Positions 50,948-63,973 of a stretch of 64,000 bases of DNA are shown here, piece by piece (the stretch's first letter is position 1; each line of letters opens with the position of its first letter). This stretch comes from Membranipora membranacea (taxonomy: Eukaryota; Bryozoa; Gymnolaemata; Cheilostomatida; Membraniporidae): the NCBI GenBank assembly GCA_914767715.1, contig OU612073.1, positions 5,890,001 to 5,954,000 of the forward strand, in the 5' to 3' direction. A program made the translations under genes and the position numbers. Below the pieces are notes generated by a model. It was not told the DNA's origin and did not search any database. It was given only the letters and a program-made list of their open reading frames with translations.

Positions 50948-53900
50948 TTAAACTGAGTAATCCTTAAGAATCATGTCCGCTCCTTTCTCGCCTATCATTA
51001 TTGCTGGTCCGTTGGTGTTACCGGATGTCAAATGTGGCATTATTGAGTTATCTATAACTCTCAAGCCTTGTATACCACCCTGCACTCTGCAACACAAAAA
51101 ATAATATAATCCTGAAATTGTTTGGATAATTGGAAATGCATGATATAAAAGTCATTTCTTTTCTTTATATGGTCAAAGTTTTCAAACAAGCAGTAAGATA
51201 TTAAATATTTCCTCATAATTCACATTAATTGCCAAATGTTTGTAGTAGTGTCATGTAGCAGCATATAAATCACGTTGGTCTTCTCATGGACATATATGCA
51301 TGTGATGAAAAAGTCAAATAAATAATTGTGTTATTAATTAAAATTTGATCGGACAAGTGAATCTCGAGAAATTTAAGCTGTCAATGAAAAATTACCTAAG
51401 CTGGGGATCCACGACTGCGCTTGCATCTCCCTTAGCTCCCATTTTACATGATCCTGCAGGATGCCAGATCATGCTACCCATTTGTGTGATTTTCTCTTCC
51501 ATGTATTCATCTGATGAAGGATCATGGTCTTCTGCCCAGCGCTCTCTAGATGGGTATCTGTCATCGATCATGTGACCACCGACATCACACATTGTGTCTG
51601 TGGCCAGCATATCTCTAACGTATTTAAAAGCTATAATGAAAATAATTCGATTGATTTTATCTCCTTTTGTAAATTTTGCTCACACCTTTAACCTTGACCC
51701 ATGACTTTTCATTATGTTAGTTGTCCCCACCTGCTTTTGTTCCAAGTCAAATAAGAGAGGGCCAGGAACCACAAAAAAAAAGAAAAATTAATGGTTCTCT
51801 CATCAGTTGTTGGTTATTGTTGGTAGAGTTTGTGCTTTTTACTGATGTGTGGTAAATGAGTTCTGTGCTTTAAACCAATAAGCTTGCCCAACCCCCCCCC
51901 CCCCCCCCTTAACCAACAACGCTTGTCAAGACAGAATTCTTGCATTCCAATTAATTTATATAATATAGCACTGATTTCAAGTGGTTGTTTTGAATATGAT
52001 TGATATATCTGACCTGCTTTCATGGCTTGCCTATCCCTTGGGTCAGTGAGGATCTTTGGGTCTATCAGAGGTCTGTCAAATGGATCAGCACTTCTTAGCT
52101 TCACAGTGCCAATGGAGCATGGATGTAAAATTGTTGGCATGGCTACCATTCCGCACCTGTTGTAGAGAGTCTTCGCTTGATAGCATTCTCTCTGTAAAAA
52201 CAATAGGTGCTTATTAGCGGTTAACCTGCAAATTATTGCTGTCCACTGAAGTGAAAGAATCCAGTGCGGAAAACATGAGTGTATCGGTATGTCAAAAATA
52301 ACATAATATCCAAAAATGTTTGGTTTTTGGCCGGCATGCTGACAGATTGTTTCAAATAAAATTGTTGTGGTCAAAATTTTAGGCTGGTATTTCTGGGCTG
52401 TGACGAGATTTGCTCAAAGGGGCTCTAAAACTTCAACAACTGAAGGTAACCCTATGACTAAACGGACCCTTTCAGATTACTATCAAATTAGGACAAATCA
52501 GAGAACTTCAATTTTAGAATGATCAAATGTCCTAGGGTCTACTAAGTATATTGTAAAAGGAGGCAACTGGGCCTTGAAACTGGACTCACATATTTTGTGT
52601 CCAAGTTGAATGCATCTTGGAATTCCACTGACTTAGGATCATGGTGGTCCTTTGCCGCAGCAGTGCAAAGGAAATGAATCTGTATCTTTGGAGCATCAGT
52701 AGTGACTTTGTATTCCTCACCATTTACATCTAACATGGCACACATCTGTATCATTGTAGTTGATAATGGCCCTATAAAACATAGATGGAGCAGCAGGGTA
52801 AGAGATTATCAATATATATCTAGAATGTGAGAATATAATAATAAATAATAATAGATAAAAAAATAAATAAATAATATATTATAAATAATAAATAATGAAT
52901 TATAAATAATATATGACAAAGACTGCTAGTGTATTTCGCAATAAAACAGTGTTTTGTCACTGATGTAGAATGGTTAGAACTCTACCAACATTCCTTGTTA
53001 AATTTTAATACTAGTGCAATTTATATAATGAGCTCTCCGCATTTCCTTATTTTCAAGATATTTTTTTCTGTCACAGCATGAAAAACATTCAAAATATGAT
53101 TGTCGATTGATAATAAAAGTATATATATAGCATTATAATGAATGCTGACAAGGTTAGCAGGTTACATTATTGGTGCTTATACCTTTCCGTGCAGCAAAAT
53201 ACTTTAGGAGTGATAATTTAGATTCAGCATCCGGAATTTGTAAAACTTCTACTTTCTCGGAATCATCAAACAGGATTGGCTCCCCTATGTGGGAGTGATC
53301 CTGAAAGTTCTCCCCGACCGCTAGCTCTGAGACAACTGGAATCTGAAATGAAAATTAATTTATTGTAAGAACAGTTTTGTGTGATGAGACATCCAACTGA
53401 TACGATACTTAGACCTTACAACAAAGGTATGCTCACATTACTAAGCCTTACAACTAAAATATGCTAAACTGTTTTCGATATTTTGGACCTCAACCAAAAC
53501 TTCGAAATCCTCAGAAAATTACATTTATTATTATAATATGTTTAGAGTTTTAAATGTTTTTGTGAAATGATGTGGCGTACATCAAAGTTTATTCTTGCCG
53601 GTAACTATAAATAAATGAAAAAGTGATTTTTGAAAAACTAAAATGTAGAAAATTTACTTAATTGATGAACCACAGACTTAATTTAGTGCGCACAGATATT
53701 TCATCATTGTTTCTTTCGCGAGATAGTACCATAAAGTCGTCATACCTGATGCTTATTTAGCTCTTCTTTAGGCCCGACACCAGATAGTAACAGAAGCTGT
53801 GCAGAGTTTACAGCACCGGCTGATAAAATCACTTCTTTGTTGGTTCGGACTTCATGTGCGAATCCACCGTCCCTCACAAACTTAACACCTACTGCCCTTT

Positions 53901-56900
53901 TACCTTCAAATATCACCTTTTAAAACATAATATATATAATCATCCACTACAATTCTCTGACAAAGGACACCCATGTATAAGTGGCTAATTCTTGATAGCC
54001 ATGAATTTGAACATAATGTGTGGCAAAGACTTCCTGAAGTATGTCTGTAATAAGACTTTAGAACAAAGCAATTTCTTTACTAAACTAAAAGGTACGAAGA
54101 TTATAATTTATTATCTTGGAATAGGACATCAATTAAACAGAACACTATTGTTGAATATATTTTGAGATTTTTAAATTTGTTTTTGCTGTCATCTCAATAC
54201 AATTAACCTACTATTTAGGGTGGATTTTTAAGAAATGACATTAAACAAACTTCAAACCTTTGTTGTTTGAGCACGTATGACAACATGAAGATTCGATCTT
54301 CTCATAGCCGGTCTGAGGTACGCTTTAGCTGTACTCCACCGCTCACCATTCTTAGTGGTTGTATCATTCACAAATATTCCTGAATATACATCATCTAAAT
54401 GTGATGTTTTGTGGATGATATAGCACTTTAGTTTTTGCAGGAATTGGCAATTCTTATTAGTCATACAAACTTTTAGATCTCAGATTAAACCAATATCTTT
54501 TTCTCATGTTAGCAAATCACTGAAATGGAACAAGCTGAGCAATGGCTAAGAAGGATTTCTTAACTTACCCTGATTATTTCCGAGCTGATAATCCCTAACA
54601 AATGGTACTCCAACCTTTTCAGATGCCTTTGCAAATAGGAACATTCCGGAGTATATGAGATTGGGTGGAGAAATAGTAAGAGGACCGCCATGCCCATAAC
54701 CAGCTATTGGGATAAATTTGGATGAGTGGATTATAAATGACCGGTCATGAAAACAGACACCATCATTCAAAAAGCGGATTGCGTCCATGTGGTCAACATT
54801 CACAAATGGTTAACAGGATAAAAAGAGACCCAAAAGAAAGCCTTCCAGTTAATGGTGTGGAATTGTTCAGGATCATCAACAAGTTGCCATCACCGGGAAT
54901 ATGAGAATATGCAATGCGAGGGAGAAATAGTCAGAGGCCCATAACCGGCAATTGGAACAACGTTATATATGTATATTTTTGCTTAATGCTGGTTTTTCAA
55001 TAGTGATGGTGCTCGAGTTGTTCACAAAATAACCTTGCTTGCTTGAATTGTCTTTTCTTTATACAGGTGGAGGCAACTCTTAGTACCAACAACAAGGGGA
55101 AGGGAGGGGAATGGTTTTTACCAGCAGGGTTATGATGATTCTCCATCTTTTGAAAGTATTTCTCAACATTCTTCCAGCCCCAACTATCACAACCCATCTT
55201 CTCCCAGCTGTTATAGTCTTCCTGGTGGCCTCTGAAGTAAGCCATCATGTTCACCGAACTTCCCCCTCCGAGAACTTTGCCATGCTGCATTCTTATTTTC
55301 TGTCAAAAGGTATGTCAACTTTAATACAACATAAAAATGATACAATACACCTAATACATTTATTCAGTGGACTCTTGTACAAGTTAAGGGTGGGCAAGCT
55401 GCGGTTATGTATGGAGAGCCCACCTCCTATTGTGGCATGGGCAGTGTCTGGGGTTCGAACCCACATCTCAGATCGAGAAGCTCAAATACCAAGCACCATG
55501 CCACCCTTGAACCCTGCAAATTCCACCCAATATGTATGTTTTGTTGGGGTTTAAGGTAATGTGAGGTATTTTTTACACCTTTTTTGACACATAAATAATG
55601 GGTGGCACAATAAACACATAAGCTAAATATATGACTTTACATGTATTTAGGTCACACAAGCTGTCTTTCGTGTCAATACATTACAAGTCTTGTATTAAAA
55701 ATATGTGGTTACATCAATTTTAAGATATTTATTCCTCACACGAATGAGCAATTTTGGATAAAAGCCAGAAAATGATCAAATAATAAAAGTGTAAAAACTG
55801 TGATATTGAATAAAAAAGTTGCCCAATCTGTGTGGTAGTCATCTATGTTCAACCAAATATTCTTTGTATTAGAATACAAATTTTCCATCTCATATCTCTT
55901 ATTTTTACCTGCATGGATATTGTTTCCCTCAAAATTTTCTATCCAGCATCTAACACTTGGAATTTATGTCCTCCTAAACTTGTGACATTATGTCATAATG
56001 ATAACAACAAGATCTTACTGATACAACATGAACTTGAATCTTACCTGATCAATGTAACCTTTCGAGCTTTTCTGAGGTACTGAAAAATCATCATACCAAA
56101 CTTTGTCCGGATTCGTGGCCACCTCAATACCCGCCAAAGGCATATCCATTACTACATCACCAGTTTCCTCCCCTCCTGCCTCCAAGAGTAAGACAGAATA
56201 CTTCCCATTTGCAGAGAGTCGATTGGCAACTACACATCCAGCCGAGCCTGCGCCAACTGTAAAGTGATTAAATTCAAAGGATTAGCGATAAGACAACCCT
56301 GCTCTCAAGATTGCAAAATTGTGGTTTCTTATAGCACACGATTAAAGCGAGCTAACCGGATTATGATGTATAAATCTGAAATGGTATAACAAATTTTTCC
56401 AAGACAAAACCTTTCCTTCCTTCCTCGGATAGAGTCAATATGCAACAAACTACACGTCTAGCCTAGTCTGTGCCCCCAGACTCTAGCCTCCAGGCCGGGG
56501 AGATCCAGCCAAACCTGCCCCAACATGGAAGTGTAGGGTGAGGAACAAGTGCTATAGTTTGTGTGGCTTTCTCAATGCAACATCCTGTGTGTTCGGTTTG
56601 CACCAATTTCATCAACTGTGTGTGAAGAGAAAGGAAAACGGACATTGTATTCTTTAATCTGCCTTTTTACACCTATTATCATTGATAAATGGTTTGCATA
56701 ACCCTCGGTGAAGAATTATACCCTGTTAATGACAAAACAGGTTGGGCTGCCCCTAAAGAGGGACGCAAGTTGCCCGAAAACCTCATACTGAAAGTGCAAG
56801 ACATCCTAGAAAAGTAGATTGCATCCTTGAAGTGAGGCCATAGAAGACTTCCTGAACTTGAGTGTGCAGCAAGCGGCCAAAAATTTAAACCCATTGGCAG

Positions 56901-57425
56901 TGACTCTTTGTTCTTAGCCAATAGGCCGACAAGCGGTCTTCGGTCAGAACTATGCAGCATTGATATTTGCGATGTTCATAGACTGAGGATTCCTCCAGCT
57001 TGACCTTTAAGGTGGCTTTGTTTAGTAGACTAGTTTCCTGTAAGTCAGCAAGTAGGTGTCAGTTTTAGATGAGACATGTGACAGCTAGGGGCTGGTATTA
57101 CTCCATATAATTTGATTATTGACCTCCAAGTGATAAGCTGAGTTTAATGTTTGCATGTAAAACCACATACAGGCAGAAGTTACAAAGGAGGCGATAATCT
57201 CATAAACTTACCAATGATGAAGTCATAGTGGGTGTTCCAAGAATCTCTAACCTTCCCAGGAGAGCCATATACCAGTCTCTTTAAGATATGCACAACAGCA
57301 ATACCCGCTCCAACACATAGAATACCTTTCCTGCTGCACAGGAAGTCTGACACGGAGTCTGCTGACAGGTCTATATTCTGCAGTGCAGGCATATGTACAT
57401 AGTGTGCAAGCTTAGACAACGCCAT
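50948..57425 (-). CDS. GMC oxidoreductase E (membrane-anchored, choline/glucose dehydrogenase-like)
   Basis: Third intact GMC enzyme. Exons (minus): 57212-57425, 56045-56256, 55122-55299, 54569-54703, 54258-54379, 53746-53916, 53183-53342, 52590-52771, 52014-52191, 51396-51630, 50948-51086; 1926 nt, 641 aa, the same architecture as A and B. It has the N-terminal hydrophobic anchor (about 33-52), GAGSAG FAD motif, [28 protein letters not shown] (catalytic His) and GNTNGP (catalytic Asn). It forms a separate lineage from [13 protein letters not shown] instead of [11 protein letters not shown], and a [16 protein letters not shown] block. The ATG at 57423-57425 has no upstream in-frame extension like that in A and B, which fixes the family start. 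It is convergent with CAP2. Substrate not predictable from sequence. Confidence 0.92.
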
Positions 57426-59505
57426 CCTAACTTTCTCATCAGCTAACTATGAACGCTTTATGAAGAGTTATACAACTATTAAAGTTATCTCAGGTCATTG
57501 ATCGCATCGTCAATAGTGTCAAAATTTGGGACACTTAGATAAGCTATCAATCCTCCAGGCCCGCCAGTTGCTGTGTACTTTATGATGTTATCCTTATTTC
57601 CCGTTCGCTACTCTTAGAGTGAAGCATGAGATATGCAGTTGGCTGTAGTCACACAAAATAACAAAGATTTGGCAGCTTCCCAGGCTGTGCGTAATTGAAA
57701 ATGCAATGATTGTTACACAATACTGGTTCTGTGAAAATGTATGTTTACCAGCTGAAGACCCGCGTGTCATTAAGTGAATAAATAAGTAAAAAAAGAATGA
57801 ACAAAAATCCTTACTCCAATGGCATACACAATAAGCTTATTCGCTGGTTAATATAATAAATACAATATAATAAATCACAGTAAATTTATAGGCATTTATT
57901 GAAGGAGAGGCACTCAATAAAACCTGGTCGTGATAAAACCTGCTTGAGTTAATTTTGGACCCCTGAGCTAATAGCTCTATTATTGGCTAAAAATAATTTT
58001 TAGTGCCATTTCATTCGCATGTATGCAAGCCTAGTGAATAATGTGGTCGCCTTGACAACAGACGTCTATTGACAGGCGAATAAGCTTAATGGTGTAATTC
58101 TAATTTTCTTAGAAAAACAATTTCTTCTACTCACCTCAATTTACAAAACTGACGTCCATTTATAGTCTCGATACCCTGTGATACCGTGTGAGAAACCAAG
58201 ATGTTGCTTGGTTTTTTTTGTCTCGATATCAATACGAGTCTATGGACTTGGGTCCTGATTGGGCACAGGAGCATTTGAGGGCGGATGCTCTTCCTGACAC
58301 CACCGTGACACGCCTCAGATGACAGGTCCTCTCTTACACCCAAATACAGTGTTATGCATGACATAAAGTCCTTAGCTCATATTTCATATTATTGGCAAGG
58401 AACAAAATGTCCATATAAGGTTTCTTTAATCTAGTTGTGGGAGGGCAGGAAGTAGGTAAATGTCAGTCACAATGCCACATGGTTTTGCATTCTCCGACAG
58501 TTTTGATTTTGCATGCCTTATTGAAAAATTCCCAATTTATCATAGGTGGCTGAAAAGTGTTCGCTCGAAATACCACATTCCTCACCTTAAAAAGACAGAA
58601 TTGAAAAGGCTTATGCAGTAAATTAAGAAATTAACTAGAGGGATAATTAATTGGGTGAATTATAATATACCGTCATAAATTTGAAATCCAAGAAATCTTT
58701 TATGAGAAAGTGGATGTGATCATAATTTGTATCAGAATTATCTATTCCTTCTTGGTGAGCGGATAACTGCTAAATACTGGCCACACATTCGTAGTGGCAG
58801 TAGTACGAGAAAAAATCCAGTTGACCCAAGGTTACTACTGGATATTCAACGAAGTGATTGTTGTGATCACATTTCGAGTTCTCTAATAACCATGTTTTTT
58901 GCAAATACACTTATTTTCCAGTTTGACTGTGTTCCACAAGTCTGGTGAGTATACAGAGACATTGCATTGCTTCTTTCTTCTATTACTAACTAAATTTTGT
59001 GATTCTGGGCCCTGTATTGATTTGTCGAAATGACTCCGATCTCAGAACCTTGCATGAACTGATAAGTCCAACGGTGGATCTATAACCCTATCAAAACTGG
59101 TGAACTTCGATGCACAATTGGACAAGCTTATCATCCGCAGAACAGAAATTTGAGAATGATTAGATTAAACATTAAGCTAGGTGAACTGTGCACTCCAGTA
59201 TCAAATATTTTATGAGAAGGGCTGGTCTTATAAAAGGAGCAATTACAAGAGTTACTAAATGCTCGATAAATATATGAGATTGACATTTTTGTAAGTTGTA
59301 TTCTGTGAAAAACATTGATGCGATAAAACATGATAAAAAAAAGTTGTGATAAAATAACTAAAGCCTTCAAAAATGTTGCTATAAGAGATTGTGATCAATG
59401 CAGAGTACAGTACTACCAGAATGATATAAAATCTTGCGTATATATATATACATTTATTATATATTTAGAAGCACAGGGTGGCAAAATTAAAACATTAAAG
59501 GTTTT
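57426..59505. other. Intergenic region upstream of gene E
   Basis: About 2 kb with no gene recognised. No TATA-like element matching those of genes A and B is seen within 100 bp of the gene E start codon. It contains one SINE (about 58150-58335). Confidence 0.6.
58150..58335 (-). mobile_element. SINE, independent copy of the 24525 family
   Basis: Shares cgataccctgtgatacc, gtgtgagaaacc, gattgggca(c/t)aggag and gatgctcttcctgacac with the 24525 and 44385 copies, but lies outside the duplicated block and has lost the tRNA-like head. Its presence at a third, unrelated site supports a dispersed family. Confidence 0.65.
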
Positions 59506-62500
59506 CTAAAATACAGTTTCGACATTATTATTTGAATTTACAGCCGCCGACTGGGCTGTTTGTGAGGCAGCACATCGGCATGGTTTCAATACTTTATTTT
59601 CCTGTCTGTGCCAAAGTTTTCTTACACAGCTCCAACTTGTGAAATTGGCTGCAGTAATCAAGATTCCTTGAGCTTCAAAGTATACTTGAAACAGGATCCA
59701 GAGATTAGGATGAATAAACCCCAAAAATAATAAAACCCAGCCAGCACCAAGCAAAACAGAGAGTTTAAGTGCAGCCAATATGTTACGTTTCATTCTGTCT
59801 GCATCACTTGTACGTAAGTTCGTAGTTTTCATGATTCTACTAATAGAAGCAAAACACAACACGAGATTTGCTAATACCGATAAGTATATTGGTGCCAGGA
59901 AAAGTCCTACCAAGATGCTCATGTCAGCGAGGAAGCACGCAGGAGGATCTCTGTAAACTTTGATTCCATCTATCCAGGATATTCCAAATGTCAGAAGGGT
60001 GAATAGCAACGGTAGTCCAAAAGCATAAAGTGCATAAAACCAGTAACCTTTTCTTGACTTTTTCACAAGAGTTATGCTGTATACTAGTCTCGTTGTTTTG
60101 AACGCGAGTGCACTGATCCAGCACATGGTACTGAGGAACAGAAATTGTAGAATAGAAGCTAGCACAATGCAGGCTGTTTTGTTGTCTTCTCCTGCAGGTA
60201 TTACTTGCAGAATGGCCAGTAGGAATGTTACAAGTGAACACAGTAAGGTTCCGAGAAATGATATCATTATTAGATCATCACTGCTCACTGATCTGTATTT
60301 TGTGATGATTATGTTGATTATATTGACTACTAGTAGTACAAAGGATACTGAGATTATGGCATAGTCGTAAGTTCTGATTCCATAGTCACGCCATCTTTGT
60401 TGATTATCGTTATCATTTCTTACCTAGGTAAACAATATGGTTGTTAAACAAGTAATTGGAAATGAATTGTGGTCCGTAAAAGAATAAGTGTTTATTAACA
60501 ATCACTTGCGTGTGTCTCATACCTTAACCAAGTCTTTGAATGTCTAGAAAAGACTGTTGAAAAAAACTCAAACAAGCCCTGCTGGACTAGGCCATGTGGA
60601 ATTAGGAATGAAGAATTTGATAACCTGGACTGAGGGTGATTGAAGACTAGTGAAGTTGGCGATACTACCCCTTCAAAACATTCAACAAGAGTAGATATAT
60701 TATAAATCAACTGTACATACTAACCTGAATTAAAGTGTTAGCTAGATTAAATTGATCATAGTAAGTCCCAGTTTCATCTTTGAAGGACATGTTATGGCAT
60801 ATCTTCCCATTTCTTATAGTTGACCAGTTGTCTTGTTCTAAGGCTGGTTCCAAGTTGATATTTGTAGTTTGATAAAGGGGATTAAAGAATAGTTCAATGG
60901 GTTTGTGAGGATGAATATCTTTACCTAAATCAAAAAGAGATTCCAGCGGATCAAATCCATTAGAAGGGTTTGTCATAATTTCATTCCTGCACAATTCACT
61001 GTACTTCACAAAATCCCCAAAGTTGTTTAAGACTGGCGATGTGAACTTGTGTGATTTTTGCACAGGAAGACGAATTGTTGTCTGCCCTTGCGCATTCTTA
61101 GGCAGATAATCGGAGAAGTTATACTCTTCCCAATGCTGAGGTTTCCATGGGTCGCTACAGCTGCCAAAACCTTTACAGCATGTTCCATCGTAAATGTTGC
61201 CAAGTACAGAAATGCTTGTGGAATTGTCCATCATAACAGTGAAAGTAGTATCATCGAAGTATGTCTTATAGCATGCATTTGATACATTGTATCCAAATGT
61301 TTCCAACCCCACATCAGTGATATTGTCTTCCATGTTGCAAATGGCGCAATGCATGTTTTTGAAAGCAAAATTTCCCGCGTTGTTTGTTCCAAATTTCTTT
61401 GAGTAGACCCACGAATTCTTCCCATTCTCACAATCAGTTTTAACTTTCCAGCCGGTGTAGTGATCAGGGCATTTATTCTGTAATCCATTAGTAAAACACC
61501 TATAAGGTTTGGGCGTGTCGGGTCCTGGATAGAAACCTAGGAACGCGCACGATGAGTTGCTAAAAAACAAAAACAACAACAACTTTGACAACCGGTTTAA
61601 TTTATGTCGAGGTCCTATGCCAATACAGGATATTTAGCTTGAGAGAGTTAGTTATAGTCATTGATATACAAATATTTTGAAGAATAGTTGCAACTTTTTT
61701 CTTGTTAAAGACTACACAAAGATCAATGCATGTTATAATAGTCAGGCAGTTGATGATGATAAAATTGATATTTGGGTATGACAGATGTTTGTATCATAGT
61801 GACACCATAGAGTAAACGGTAACTCAGAAAACAGCTTGGAAAAGAAGAGGATAAACGAAATATCAAAAAAGCTGAACTCTGACCAAATATATATCACCAC
61901 CAACACGTTTTGCTAGATATAAAAATAATTTCTGATATGGTTTATATACATATATATTTTCAATATTCTTGTTTTACCGTTTTCTGAGTTACCATTTTTC
62001 AGTGATGACACATGATACAGCTGTTTTGCATAAAATAGATGAAAATGTTGGAACCAATTAGTTACATGTTACAAGTTTGAGAGAAAACTAAAAGAAGTTT
62101 TTGCCGAGTTTTGACTTTGATTTATTAACTTACAGTGATATAAAATTGCCGTACATGCCTCGCCGTTTGCACAGAAATTCATACCTCCAGAACTCAATTG
62201 TGTCTAGTGACTTTGCTCCATTGCAAAACGCACAAAAGACGTTTTTGTAACTGAATAAAAAAGAAGATATATTGTTGACATTGGGAATTGTCAATATTGC
62301 ACTATTCATACTTTTAAATAATTTGCTTCACTGATTTGATTTGTTTTTCTTTTTAAATTGAGGTTAATACCTCAGCTTGGGTTCAGTTTTTAAATATTTA
62401 GAGATTTGTGTATGTCTGCAAGGTCACGCTCACGAGGTCACGCTCACGAGGTTCCGCTCACGAGGTCCTGCTGTACCTGTTTCCAAAGACAGCAGAGTTG

Positions 62501-63973
62501 TTTTAAAGCAAGATCCTTTTGTTTAATAAGATTTATGCTCAGTTTAGAAAACAAAAACAATTCAATATTTAAAACAAACCTTAGCTCAGACGTAGCTTCA
62601 GAAACTGGCCATCCATCGATAACCCATGTGTTTGCGGTACCCCTGTGACACAATTCTACCAATCTCTCATCAGCGTCCACAGGGCAGGAGTCAACCAATG
62701 CAAAACCTGATTCGTTAGCATCACCACATCTGTGAACTCCATAATGTTTGACAGTTGTGTGATACTTCTCGCAGGTGTATGTGAGTTTCTTTGCATTAAA
62801 AGGTCCATGGTCAATATCTGAACAGCACTCATCAAAAAACTTACACTGCATGTCACATCTGCAAAATAATACTTATCAGACTGTGAAAACACATACAAGT
62901 AAGTTACCGCAGTTAACTGACTCATTTCTTCCCGACCAAGCAAAATACCAGCACTCTAACAACTTAATATCAAAGCATAGGCTGCCCCCAAAATAATTGG
63001 TAAATTTGCAATAAACATAATATCTCAGTTACCCATGATGGTAGAAGGTCACAACTTGCAACCCGAAAGAGTTTGTGAACCTAAACAAGTCATAATAATT
63101 TCTCAAATGATATCCTTTGCAGATCATACATATTGAAACAACAAATGACTGCTACGGGCAATAGAATCTGTAATCTGCAGGGCCATAGTTCTAGGGGAAG
63201 CAGGGACGCTTTGCCTCCCCTAGAATGCTCAATAGAGTGGCCTAAAAATGCTATAATTGAATAATCCATGTCAGAATCAGCTCATTTGGGATTTCCATTT
63301 GCTTTCATTTGCTTTGATTTCAGTGAAACACTTTGGTGGCTAGGGACTTGGGACTCAGGGGGAGCTTACAGTACCCAACTTGTTGGTGTTTCTTAACACT
63401 CTTAAGAATTTTCGCCTCCCCTACCATTTTTCCTAACCAACGGTCCTGTTCTGCTAGTGTACAGGCAACAACCCAATAACACCCTCCATAAGCTTAACCA
63501 TTGAACTCACTGACAATTGGTGTCGTAGTTTCCCTTGATTCTACATGAGCTATAGTACTTGTTAACCACAGAGGAGGGTGCTATGAACGTTCTGTTGAGT
63601 CTCTCCTCAATAATGCTTTGATGCATATGATCCGTGATCTGATGACACCTTCCACTCAAATCCTGCCAACTCCCAGTGCCGCAACCGGGACCAGAGCAGT
63701 CCTCCGCAGGTCCTTTAACCCACCTATTACACATTCCATCAGTTTCACTCTGACATTCCAAACTACCAAGGTCCCAACCTTTCACCATTGGTAAGTCATC
63801 ATCCATGAGGGGAATAGACTTGAAATATTCATATGAACCAGGACTATTGGGTGTTGAGGATAGTTTCTGGTGGAAAACTGGTGATAGAATATGGCTGAAG
63901 TATGCGTCAGAGAAGTCAGCCATCAATCTCATTTGAATTTTCGGTCTCACTCTTAATACTGGGATGCCTGCAG
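59506..63973 (-). CDS. Methuselah-like family B 7TM receptor with somatomedin-B domain (5' partial)
   Basis: Predicted cell-surface GPCR; ligand unknown. Visible exons (minus): 63511-63973, 62580-62858, 62185-62250, 60725-61559, 59506-60423, giving 852 residues and a stop, all in phase. The 5' end lies beyond the window. The ectodomain contains a somatomedin-B-like block spanning the first two exons (Cys-rich, ...TNCQCDMQCKFFDECCSDI), then FCAFCNG and HCAICN motifs typical of invertebrate Mth-like ectodomains, a CCKGFGSC segment and several N-glycosylation sequons. The last exon encodes seven hydrophobic segments, starting at YAIISVSFVLLVV and ending in FEAQGILITAANF, followed by a Cys-rich, Asn/Ser-rich tail. 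I see no GPS cleavage motif before TM1, which favours Methuselah-like over a classical adhesion GPCR. A possible AATAAA (reverse strand) is at 59453-59458. Confidence 0.85.
63178..63449. mobile_element. Possible hAT-like MITE in the receptor's intron
   Basis: The ends read cagggccatag and caaccaacggtcctg (reverse complement caggaccgttgg). ctaggggaagc and ctcccctac are inverted partners near the ends. No target duplication could be identified, so boundaries are tentative. Confidence 0.35.

Larger units (their letters stand above)
37731..56759. repeat. Copy 2 of 19.4-kb direct tandem duplication
   Basis: Second copy, ending at the same ggctgcccctaaagag string; beyond it the unique sequence continues (gacgcaagttgccc...) to exon 1 of gene E. 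Relative to copy 1 it lacks one EGF-ShKT exon pair, retains the GMC exon-2 splice donor, and has two small private insertions. Confidence 0.93.

Noticed and set aside
59924-60364. Open frames overlapping the receptor's 7TM exon in other frames or strand
   Set aside because: Shadows of the 7TM coding exon, which has clear transmembrane segments and correct splice sites.
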